A stretch of 64,000 nucleotides of DNA from Anastrepha obliqua (lineage: Eukaryota; Arthropoda; Insecta; Diptera; Tephritidae): positions 126,789,784 through 126,853,783 of the forward strand of contig NC_072893.1 of assembly GCF_027943255.1 (NCBI RefSeq), written 5' to 3'. Of the stretch, positions 11,231-21,199 are shown piece after piece. The translations under genes were made by a program, and so were the position numbers. Below the pieces are notes generated by a model. It worked only from the letters and a program-made list of their open reading frames with translations. It was not told where the DNA came from and made no database searches. Position 1 is the stretch's first letter, and the number at the start of each line of letters is the position of its first letter.

Positions 11231-13400
11231 ATCGGTTACGCTGTTTCAGTTTTGCTACCCCAACTCGGATATCTACGAAATTCTTTAGAAATAATTTAAT
11301 CACAGATTTAGCTGGTTTGGTAGATTCTTACGTACTTTACATAGGCCAGCATTCTAAAACTGGTCTTAAGTCTTAATCTCACGAAAATTGCTTACGTTTG
11401 CTTTTACTCCGATTGATTCGAATTTTTGTTAAAATTAATGTAAAATATGATTTTCTATACAAATTTTAAAAATACCCTGGGACTTTAAATAAATTGAAAA
11501 TATTCGACCGGTTCATGTAAGGTCCCAATTAAAAAATATAAATCAGAAAATCATCAGCTTTAATAAAATAAATTTAAAGCTTAATGTTCTAGGTTCAGCA
11601 AAACAAATTAAAAGCTTAATTTAATAACGTTTTTCTTCCATTTAATTATCCTACATAATTTATTAGCACTTCTTTCAAAGGAAGTTCTAAAGGATCTACA
11701 AAAGTTTTGTAAAAATAGGAAGGCAAAACCTGAAAAATTTAACCATGCTACGGTATTGCGAGACTTTATTTTGAAAACTGGTATAAATCATAGAACTGCT
11801 GAAACCTGAAGGTCAGAAATAAACAGTTTATTTATTTATTAACACTTTCTTTCTTTTATTCTTTGATATTTCTGGATGACATTCTTAAGAAGAAGTAAAG
11901 AACGATATAGAACGAAATGTACCAATGTAAAGTATATTGAAAACTGGTATGAAATATTGCTGATTGCTTAGTTATGTTGAAGTTGTTATGCATTTATCGA
12001 AATGAAAATTTTTACGAATAAATATGTGCGTAATTTTCAAAAATAACTTTTGTTTTTATAAGTAAATACTTATGTGTCTATGCATTTATGTAATATGCAC
12101 GCACACATTTTTCAAGAGCCTCAGTAGTTGGTTACTCATACGCCGTGTACCCTCGCAGGCCGTGAATTCTTCATTTCAATATGGCATTGCTTGTTTACAC
12201 ATAAAAACATTTTATTGCAGCTTTTTGCGCCCTTTCTTTCACTACTTATTTAGAACACATATTTCACTTCCCATTATTATCTACGTATTTTTCTTAAAGA
12301 ATAATTTTTGTTCAGCGAAAAGCTGTTGTTATATTATTAAAGTTTGGATAGATGGAACGCTTAAAAAAACTCACAACTTTTTGCAACAGCAATTTTTCCA
12401 TATTATTTATATTAAGAATACCGTAAGCTTGAGGAACTTTGTCAATTGGTTTGAGGAGAAAAGTTTGCATTAAAGTATGTGTAATTGTGTACGGTGTGCA
12501 CGGAAAAATATACGTAGATTCATCTACGTCACAATGGATAAAACTTATAGAGAAAAAGTGGTTAAATGAGCAGCCGAAAGAATTCGAAAATAAAAAAGAG
12601 AAAAAGGCAGCACTCGTTTAGTGATGGTAAGACAACGACAGCAGATGGCGAAGAAGAATGGTTACGCAGCACTAAAAGGAGTGAAGGTTCAGGAAAACAG
12701 AAAATTAAGTAGTAAACAATTTTAGGTTGTAGCATAACTTAAGTCAGCATGTGCTACTAAGAAGAAAGGAAGAAGGGCAGGGGCATTCACTGATATGTAG
12801 TGAGATGTTTCGAAGTGAAAAGCGCTGTGGCCGATGATCGATAGACTACATAACATTTTTCCTCTATGTGGTAAATACATTGATAATTTATTGTGCATAC
12901 ATAGGCAAGCGTCAGCGCTTCACTTCTACAATAACACTTTAGTTGGATCTTAATGAATTTGGAATAAGTTGTAAGTACTCGTAAAATACCCCTTCCAAGC
13001 CAGCAGCCTAGTATTCTTTTAAAAATTTTGCGGACTGCTTATCTAGGCAAAGTGTGAGTGATTTGATACATGGGGTCACGGACACACAGATACACAACTG
13101 TGGTGATAACTGCGATATTCTTATATCGTTTCCATGGATTGTCTGTCGTTAATCCTATCAAGTATCATATGGAGTTTATTCTTTCTCAAAAGGAAAATGT
13201 ATTTTACTGCAAGTTTGTTTGGCCCTTTCAAATAACCTTTTAATTAATCGCTTAGTTGTTTTGCAGTTATTTGAATCGCACCAATGCACTATAGAGAGAT
13301 TTTCATGTGTCGAAATAATAATGGTGGCCAAAATTTCCATTTTGAATGCAGATACTGCTACTAATCATTTATATTATTTTACTATGGTAGAAACCGAAAA
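11231..13400. other. Non-coding stretch with scattered ACTGGT boxes
   Basis: Single boxes appear near 11358, 11777 and 11942. Otherwise AT-rich. The plus frames between 12072 and 12621 lack any family signature. No transposon ends seen. Confidence 0.4.
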
Positions 13401-14110
13401 GTACTTAAACTTAAATTGGTATAAACTGGTATAAAACCAAAAATTGTGCTGAAGTAATTTTTTTAAATGTTTTGTATTAACAAGCACAAAAGTAGAATTA
13501 AATGTTGAAAAACTGCTATAAATTGGACTGGTATAAATTGAAGAATAAAGAAATGCTTAATTAACTTTACTTTTTAAAGATGTTTCAAGAGAAACTGGTA
13601 TACATTTAACTGGTATAAATTAAAAAAATAAAGAAATGAATAATAAACCTTCCTTTTTAAAGATGTTTTAAAAGGGTTAATAGGTTGATTTAGAAGTCTG
13701 GCTCAAACTGGTATAAATTAAAAAATGTTAATTAAACTTACTTTTTAAATATTTTGATTTAGAAGACTGGCTGAAACTGGTATAAATTGACCTGGTAAAA
13801 ATAAAAAATGTTAAATAACCTCATTTTTTAAAGATTTCATAAGTTGACTTAGAAAACTGTTATAGATTGAACTGGTATAAATTAGAAAATAAAGATATGG
13901 TAGTTTGACATAATTTTAAGATGTTTTAAAGGGTGGAGAGGCTTAAAAGGTTAACTTAGAAAACTGGTAGAAACACAAAATAATGTTAAAATGGTATTTA
14001 TTTTCTTAAAACGACGTTTTCTGCTTGTTCGGTACACTTGTTTTTAAACTAAGTCACACAAATTATTTCAAACTGGTATAAATTTCAATAGTAACTAAAA
14101 AATAGGTACG
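13400..14110. repeat. Array of ACTGGTATAAATT boxes, ~100-bp spacing, split by a mariner
   Basis: Boxes occur near 13415 (doubled), 13514, 13528, 13596, 13612, 13709, 13774, 13873 and 14071. They are accompanied by AATAAAGAAATG, TTACTTTTTAAAGATGTTT and GATTTAGAAGACTGGCT pieces. The array resumes at 15555 after the mariner at 14269-15518, so the mariner is younger than the array. Confidence 0.75.
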
Positions 14111-14268
14111 TATGTAGGTATAAGCAAATAACAGCCATAAAAGATTAATATTAGTAGTGAACTTACTGTAGGAAAGGTGTAAGAAATTTTTGCTCAGCTC
14201 TTATGGAGCATTGAAAGCAAGCAAATAGGCCTCGAAGGTTCATTTTGCCAACCAAATAAAAATAATTA

Positions 14269-15518
14269 AGGTTGGCAAAAAAGTCTTGCGGTATTTTCAC
14301 AAGCTTGTCTTTGCAAGCGCGTAGTTCTAGTTGTATTCGTCGCATCGGTTCACGCTAGAGCTTTTTGCAAAAGCTCTTTTCGCGTGCTAACACGTGTTTG
14401 ATTAATTGTTGTTTGCATTTAGTCGTTCGTGAGCTATAGCGTCGCAAACATGGAGCAAAATAAAGAGAAATTACGGCATATTTTACAGTACTAATACGAT
14501 AAAGGCATACAAAATGCATCTCATGCTGCCAATAAAATTTGTGCAGTTTATGTACCCGATACAGTTTCCATTTCCACCGCACAACGATGGTTTCAATGTT
14601 TTCGTTCTGGTGCAGAGGTGATCGAAGATACGCCACGCTCCGGAAGGCCTGTCGTCGAAAATTGCGATAAAATCGCTGAATTGATCGAAAGAGCTGGGCA
14701 TGAGTCATCAAACCGTTATAAACCATTTGAAGAAGCTTGGATTCAAAAAGAAGCTCGATGTATGGGTGCCACACGACTTGACGCAAAAAAACATTTTTGC
14801 CCGTATGGATGTATGCGAATCGCTTCTGAATCGCAACAAAATCGACCCGTTTTTGAAGCGGATGGTGACTGGCGATGAAAAGTGGGTCACTTACGACAAC
14901 GTGAAGCGCAAACGGTCGTGGTCGAAAAGCAGTGAAGCTGCCCAGACGGTGGCCAAGCCTGGATTGACGGCCAGGAAGGTTCTTCTGTGTGTTTGGTTTG
15001 ATTGGCAGGGAATCATCCACTATGAGCTGCTCCCCTTTGGCCAAACGCTCAATTCGGACCTGTACTGCCAACAACTGGACCGCTTGAATGCAGCACTCAT
15101 GCAGAAGAGGCCATCTTTGATCAACAGAGGCCGAATTGTCTTCCATCAGGACAACGCCAGGCCACACACATCTTTGGTGACGCGCCAGAAGCTCCGAGAG
15201 CTTGGATGGGAGATTTTTTTGCATCCACCGTATAGTCCGGATCTCGCACAAAGTGATTACCACCTATTTCTGTCCATGGCGAACGAGCTTGGTAGTCGGA
15301 AGTTGTCCACAAGAGAGTCCTGTGAAAATTGGGTCTCCGAGCTTTTTGACAATAGGGAAGCGAGCTTCTATAAGAGGGGCATTACGAAGTTGGCATCTCG
15401 TTGGGAACTCGTCATCGAACAAAACGGCGCATATTTGACTTAAATCGCATTATTATAACCAATTTTATGAACAATTGAAAATTCAATAAAAATACCGCAA
15501 GACTTTTTTGCCAACCTG
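14269..15518 (+). mobile_element. mariner transposon (1.25 kb), inactivated
   Basis: Terminal inverted repeats begin AGGTTGGCAAAAAAGTCTTG on the left and read the same on the complement of the right end, identical for at least 25 bases. TA dinucleotides flank it at 14267-14268 and 15519-15520; the right end carries one extra base. The size is normal for a mariner. It lies inside an ACTGGT array. Matching termini and a readable transposase indicate a fairly recent insertion. Confidence 0.93.
14450..15443 (+). pseudogene. mariner transposase, one stop and one frame-shifting deletion
   Basis: Transposase that would cut and rejoin mariner ends in the nucleus. The ATG at 14450 opens MEQNKEKLRHILQY, stopped by TAA at 14492-14494. 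The frame then resumes through DTPRSGRPVVENCDKIAELIE. Near 14685-14700 a deletion (roughly 15 residues, not a multiple of three) joins to ELGMSHQTVINHLKKLGFKK in another frame. The catalytic DD34D triad is intact: TGDEKW, HQDNARPH and SDYHLF, with 34 residues between the second and third Asp. The C terminus ends WELVIEQNGAYLT. The 302-codon minus frame at 14355-15263 is its antisense shadow. Confidence 0.92.
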
Positions 15519-15779
15519 TAATATGTCTGTTCTTATTATTTCAAATAAATACAAACTGGCATAAATTATATCGAAATTGGTATACGTATTGAATTTGGGC
15601 ATTAATCTTTTCTAATTAAGCGAACACATTTCAAACTATTTTCTTAAAATTGGTGTTAAGGGCGTAAATATTTCTCTAAAATGGAAAATTTTGTACAGGA
15701 AATACGAATTGTGTGAGTGAATAAATCGATAGTTTCAATTTTTCCTGATGTTTTGTTGACACTCGAGACTAATAGACGG
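15519..15779. repeat. Resumed ACTGGT array fragment
   Basis: Boxes ACTGGCATAAATT at 15555 and ATTGGTATACG at 15577 continue the array interrupted by the mariner. Confidence 0.5.
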
Positions 15780-16234
15780 AGAGCTGGCTACATAGATAGT
15801 GCCCTCATCAGGTACATGGCTAATTTATATTGAAAATAATAGTATTAGTGTAGACGAATATAAAAATGAATGTCTGCCATTGCAAAACTGGGGCGCAAAG
15901 GGGGGATACGCAGTGAAAGGGGTGAATTTTGGGTGGAAAAAAATTCATAAGGTACAGGTATTCTATGTACGGGAAAAGTTTGGTTATATATTTGAGAAAG
16001 TGTAAAAAAAATTGGCAGACATTTTGCGAGGGGCTAACTCGCCGGCAGACGGCGCTGAAGATTGCAAAAATTAATTTAAAAAAAATCATAAGGTACATGA
16101 ATTCCAATTATTGTATTTTAAAGTTTAAACATTCCAAAAGCCATTTATAAAATGGCAGACAAAAAAGTGAGGGCTAAGGCCGCGGCAGACGACATTAAAA
16201 AGTACGCTACACATCAACATTTTTAGTCACATTC
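15780..16234 (+). repeat. Left long terminal inverted repeat
   Basis: A 455-bp arm. GGCAGAC occurs at 16014, 16044, 16154 and 16184 and its complement at 15873; two copies sit in a GAGGGGCTAACTCGCCGGCAG-type context. These are candidate binding sites for the element's enzyme. A 68-codon frame (15799-16005) is mirrored in the right arm. Confidence 0.9.
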
Positions 16235-16724
16235 TTGATATTTAAGTGCAGAAGAATTATTATCGATATTTATGGAGTGTTTCGAGTGTAAAGTGTCTTG
16301 AAGAAGGCAAATCGATGATGGTGCCCCTTAGTGTTGTTGACTTATTAACGTCTGATGCACAATCGAAATTGAAGATATCTTTCATGAATTTGATAAATGT
16401 TTCGTCATTTTTCACGTTTGTGTAAATGTAACTTGACCTATTCCATTGCAATTCCATTTACCTCCTCCTCTATATCCATACAAAATATCTATCAAACAAA
16501 TAAAATTAAAATTTTGTTTTGAAAATTGCAACCATTCCATCAATATTTTCTTATGACGTTGTCACGTTAAACTATCGTCAGTAAACCGACTTTACAGACA
16601 ACATCTTTTTTTAAAGACGACCAGCGGAACGGGTGGGTTTTCGCTAGTATTTCAATATTTTTGAGTTTATTTGCATCATGGCTATGAGTGGGAAGAAGTG
16701 CGTTTTTAACTGTAGCATGATCAG

Positions 16725-18198
16725 ATGGATGGATCGATTTATAAAACAGATAAATCTGTTTTGTTGAAGTCGTTGGAAAAAGATGTTCAAAGTACAGCCC
16801 CAAGCTACACTGACATTTGTGTAATAGACGGATTCTTTCTCATACATTGTATCAAGGATTTACCAAAAACATTCGGAAGTATCTCCAAAAAAAAAAATCA
16901 AATGGTGACTAATCAATAATCAAATGCAGCCCGTGAAATTCATGTAATTTTTGATAGATATTGGTCACCATCTATCAAAGATTACGAAAGATGTCAGCGA
17001 AGCGGTTCCTCTGGTAATCGTATATACGTGATTTCTGGACCTGAACAATCAAGACCATCAGACTTTAATAAAGAACTCCGAAACAGCTTTTTCAAAGAGG
17101 CACTCGTGAAATTTTTAATCGTCAACCGGCAAAATCAAGAATTAATTCCATTCTTTCAAAACAAAAAAGTGCTACTCAATTTTGATAAATGTTATCAATA
17201 TGAAGCTGTGAATGAAAGCATATTATTTTCAAAAAATGATAAGTTTACTCTCGATTTGCATGAAGAGGCGGATTCAAAAATAGTATATCATGCGTGCAAT
17301 ATCGAGTCAACAGCGAACATTCTAATAAAATGCTCAGATACGGATATTTTAATTATTATGTTGGCTAATATGATTCACGTACAACACAATAGCAAAGTTT
17401 ATATTCAAACAGGGGTTTGGAATAAGCAACGAATAATTGACGTATCGACGTTGCATGAAAAGTTAGGCGAGATAATGTGTCAATCTCTGCCAGGATTTCA
17501 TGCTTTGACTGGCTGCGATTTTAATCCCGCATTATTTCGCAAGGGAAAGCAACGTCCTTTACAAATTTTAAAGAAAAATGAAGACTTACAAAAAGCATTC
17601 GGTCAAATTGGACATGAAGACTGTAATGAAACCGCTGTTTTCCCGATTCTTGAAAAGTTTATCTGTCATTTGTACAACTTTCCATTGTTGAGCTCCGTAA
17701 ATGATGCACGATTCGCCTTATTTTTAAAAACCTATAAGGTCAACGATTTGGAGGAACCTTTCCAGAAAAAAAAATTGCAGAATTTTGACTCATCCACTTT
17801 GCCTCCTAGCCAGGCTGAATTAACGCAGCATTTATTGAGGACCAAATATATTGCTACAATATGGAAAAATGCTCATAAGAAAATTCTATCATATTTACGA
17901 CCAGAAACTTCCGGATGAATATTAGTAGAGGGAAAGTATACATTTAAATGGTTTGACGGACCACAGCTGCCTAGTACAATACAAGATATTATTGATCCTG
18001 GAACAAACGAAGGTAATATATTTATCCACAGAACATATAACTATTCCATTCTATTAAATGTCTAAAAATCATTTTGCTTTGTGCTTTGTTACAGGCGATG
18101 AAGACATTAATGCAGAAATCGAATCAAATGAAGATGAATATAGCGATAGCGAAGGAGATATCACGTCCCAATCAGATTCCGATTGCGAATGTGACTAA
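16725..18198 (+). pseudogene. XPG/FEN1-like nuclease of the long-TIR element, two nonsense codons
   Basis: Exons 16725-18012 and 18095-18198 join in frame through a GTAATA...TTACAG intron. Near the start is YTDICVIDGFFLIHC, resembling the first Asp of a PIN/FEN fold. Then come REIHVIFDRYWSPSIKDYE, LHEEADSKIVYHACN, IKCSDTDILIIML, and LTGCDFNPALFRKGKQRPLQ. The order EAD, SDTD, GCD...GKG parallels the metal-binding acidic residues and helix-hairpin region of XPG/FEN1 nucleases. The C-terminal part has YTFKWFDGPQLP and an acidic Ser/Asp tail. TAA at 16917-16919 and TGA at 17916-17918 interrupt the frame; the second replaces a Trp expected in the SGW.L pattern of the family as I remember it. The start upstream of 16725 is not fixed. 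Nuclease function is inferred from motifs alone. Confidence 0.7.
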
Positions 18199-18641
18199 AA
18201 ATGTTGACGTGTAGCGCACTTTTTAACGTCGTCTGCCGCGGCCTTAGCCCTCACTTTTTTGTCTGCCATTTTGTAAATGGCTTTTGGAATGTTTAAACTT
18301 TAAAATACAATAATTGGAATTCATGTACCTTATGATTTTTTTTTTAATTAATTTTTGCAATCTTCAGCGCCGTCTGCCGGCGAGTTAGCCCCTCGCAAAA
18401 TGTCTGCCAATTTTTTTTACACTTTCTCAAATATATAACCAAACTTTTCCCGTACATAGAATACCTGTACCTTATGAATTTTTTTCCACCCAAAATTCAC
18501 CCCTTTCACTGCGTATCCCCCCTTTGCGCCCCAGTTTTGCAATGGCAGACATTCATTTTTATATTCGTCTACACTAATACTATTTTTTTCAATATAAATT
18601 AGCCATGTACCTGATGAGGGCACTTTCATGTAGCCAGCTCT
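18187..18641 (-). repeat. Right long terminal inverted repeat
   Basis: Inverted copy of 15780-16234. It begins inside the last codons of the nuclease gene, so the protein C terminus and its stop codon are encoded in the repeat. The mirrored 70-codon frame is at 18417-18629. Confidence 0.9.
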
Positions 18642-18649
18642 TAGACTAT

Positions 18650-19920
18650 AATAAATATTATAAAACTTTTATCTCGAAAGTTTAGTAGTGCAACTGGCTT
18701 TTTGGTATCAGAAAATTTGCTACACACCATAAAGAGAAAATTCCAGGCCCACTTCAAAAATTCATCCATTAAATTATTACCTTTCCAAACTAAGAAAAGG
18801 TGCAAATAAAAAGTGTTAAAGATAAATTTGCTTTCGACAAAGCTGAAACAAAATACTCAAGCATATTTTTTTTTTGCAGATTGCCTGGATTTTCGTATAT
18901 TTTCCTCCACATGCATGCGTGTGTATGTGTTGATGTGAGTGCATGTGTAGGTGTGCGTTCACCTCTATTGGCATATTGGTGCACCCGACAGCCATAAATA
19001 ATAAATTTTATTATATACGAGTACCGTATGCCACTGTCACATGACACTATGATGCAACAACAACAACATTTAAAAATAAAAACAAAAAGTTAATAAAAAA
19101 CAAAACACTGTAAGAAGGCAGCAGCCAATGTGCGGGTGAATATAATCGCATTTTTTGGTGCATGTTTTGCTTCCCACTGCGCGCTGGCAGTTCTCCTCAT
19201 ATTTCGTCTCATATTCCACTATCGTTTACTGCGTTTTTGCTTTTTAGCATTTATTGCTTATTGCATTTATAACAGACCCAACCAGAGGGGGTTTCCTTAT
19301 TTTTTTCTGAACTCGTTTGTGCTGCTTCTTCTTTGTCGACTTCAGATCGCTTTTTTTATGGCGAGGGAGCTTACATATGAGCGGATTTTGTATGCAAAGT
19401 GTTTTGTAAACATATTCGTATACTCATATTTTTGTTAGATAAGTGTAGAAAATTGCGAAATGAAAATAAACAAAAAAAAAAAAAAAGAATTTAGAAAGCG
19501 CTGTTATAGTGCAATTTTTGACGAAAATGTTGCAATCTGAAGCAAATAACAGAGGGATTAGATAAAATATTTGGCAAATGTGTTTGGAAGTCTTAATAAG
19601 AAGAAAGCAAAAAAAATGTTTATTAAACAAATGAAAGAAATTAATGTAATCATTAAAGAGACCTGTACCAATCAAGCTAACAATTTATTTAGTAAGCGCC
19701 AACTCTTATTTCAACTTGTCCAAACAGATTGACACAAATTTCTGATCATTGGTAGACATTAATATTTTTTCTTTGTATTTAATGAGTAAAATAACAGCTG
19801 GTCGAAATACTTCACTTGTTACTGAACGCCAAAAATCAAACATGCTTATTTTAACTATACGGCATTTAAATTTTTTGGGCCAATTTTGTTGAATTTCTGT
19901 CAAAATAAATTTGGGCGGAA
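18650..19920. other. Non-coding stretch, no gene seen
   Basis: Contains a TG-rich tract near 18905-18955, a CAA run near 19057-19070 and an A-run at 19471-19487. No family signature in any frame. Confidence 0.4.
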
Positions 19921-20365
19921 CTGGTATAAATTGAGTTTGCCCGAAAAAGGTTATGTTTTTGTACGCACAGTGGCGTACATCTACCGAGTTATAAAGAAAG
20001 CTGCTATAAACTGGTATAAACTGGTCGAAAATTAAAATCTCCAGAATTCTAAGTCTTCAAACTTAAATTTTTTTCAATTTTCTTCCCAGTAGCTAAAGGT
20101 TTAGTTCATGAATAAGGTGAGTACAATTATTATCAGTTGGAAAAATTTACTATGGTGTTTATTGCCCATAAGCAAGTATAAGTCCATTAAAAAAACTGAT
20201 ACAAGTGAAAAGTCTTGCTTGAAATTCAGTAAATACAAATACAGTTGTCCTTTAAAGTTCGTATACAGTATAAGAACATAAATATGCAATATAAAAATAT
20301 TTGAAAAGAATTTAATACATACATATATTCTTCATTCAAATTACATACATATATTCTTCTAAATA

Positions 20366-20844
20366 CAGGGTGGGCCATATAGCGTTTAGTTTTTGAACCA
20401 CCTATTTTTTTGAGGATGGTAACACAAATAACATGTCAAATGTGTTCATAATTTACTTAAAGGTTTGACATTTACGAAATGGAACGCTATACGCTTGAAC
20501 AAAATTGGGAAATATTGAAAACCTATTTCCAAAGTGGTGAGTCTTCTTCTTCTTACGCAGTTACAGTAAATGGCGAGCGGTACCGTGACATGCTCAACGA
20601 GTTTTTCTGTCCAAAAATTGCCATTCATGAAATTGGAGCCCAAACAATCGAAAATGTGCTTAAACATTGGGTTGATCGAATGGCCTACTTTAAAGCCAGT
20701 CGTGGCAGTCATTTGAACGGTATTATTTTTCATTCATAAATGACAATGTTCAATCTTCAAAATAAAAAAAAAAAAGTTTGAAAAAATATTGATTAGTTTT
20801 TTTTATAGCCGATTCAAAAAGCAAATTTTACAAGACCCACCCTA
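20366..20844 (+). mobile_element. 479-bp internally deleted Tc1/mariner-superfamily element (MITE-like)
   Basis: Ends read CAGGGTGGGCC on the left and TAGGGTGGGTC on the complement of the right. TA flanks both (20364-20365, 20845-20846). The interior is a patchwork of a transposase gene: an N terminus, a central piece and the C terminus fused by two deletions. It sits within the ACTGGT zone. Confidence 0.8.
20479..20739 (+). pseudogene. Deletion-fused transposase remnant (IS630/Tc1-mariner type)
   Basis: The 86-codon frame starts MERYTLEQNWEILKTYFQSG, a typical helix-turn-helix start. It jumps to VTVNGERYRDMLNEFF, which normally lies just before the second catalytic Asp, then jumps to IENVLKHWVDRMAYFKASRG and ends IIFHS. 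No catalytic Asp remains. The VNGERYR and final HL...IIFH pieces resemble the relic at 35451-35865, so the two are probably from related families. Confidence 0.75.
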
Positions 20845-21199
20845 TATGAGTCACAATGTAATTGCTTGGCTACGATTCAAAAGAACGTATTTTTCAACTA
20901 ATGCGCCATTTTTAAAACTTTAAAAAATTGGTATAAACTGGTATAAAGTGGTATAAACTGTTATACTTTAAAACAAGGCCAGAAATCTGGCGGGAAAAAT
21001 TTGTTTGAATTTGAACACACGAACATGGCGATTCAGTGATTTTTCAACTTCCAAAAACTGGTATAATTTTAAAGATTACCAGAAGCATGGCAAAAAGCCT
21101 TTGCTTGAATTTAAACACACGAAAATGGTGGTTTTGGGAATTTTACAACATCCAAAAACTGGTTTCAACTGGTATAATTAATAGATTAGTAGAAACCTG

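Larger units (their letters stand above)
15780..18641 (+). mobile_element. DNA element with 455-bp inverted repeats and one XPG/FEN1-like nuclease gene (Academ-like?)
   Basis: The left arm 15780-16234 and right arm 18187-18641 are inverted copies of exactly equal length with few mismatches. The ends read AGAGCTGGCTACAT. TAGAC occurs just outside both ends (15773-15777 and 18642-18646), a candidate target duplication if two left-hand bases belong to the element. The 2-kb interior encodes a single spliced gene with FEN1/XPG-type motifs. Academ DNA transposons are known to carry an XPG-like nuclease, which makes Academ the nearest named group, but I see no separate transposase. It could instead be a distinct superfamily whose only enzyme is this nuclease. 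Confidence 0.75.
19915..21190. repeat. Right end of the ACTGGT zone with 10-bp stacked boxes
   Basis: Boxes occur near 19797, 19919, 20001-20030 (three boxes in exact 10-bp register), 20927-20966 (four boxes in exact 10-bp register), 21057, 21159 and 21169. Units after 20930 share AAATTTGTTTGAATTTGAAC followed by ACACGAACATGG. No further box is seen beyond about 21.2 kb. Confidence 0.8.

Noticed and set aside
12100..12180. Short minus-strand coding-like segment as an upstream Rapgap1 exon
   Set aside because: It reads FTACEGTRRMSNQLLRLLKN in one frame but has no convincing acceptor/donor pair or phase match to the first recognised exon.
14355..15263. 302-codon minus-strand open frame
   Set aside because: Lies antisense to the mariner transposase, whose catalytic motifs are clear on the plus strand; the frame is a shadow.
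2860..21190. Grainyhead binding sites
   Set aside because: The core AACTGGT resembles AACYGGTT, but the final T is consistently A or C in the boxes, so the known consensus is not met.
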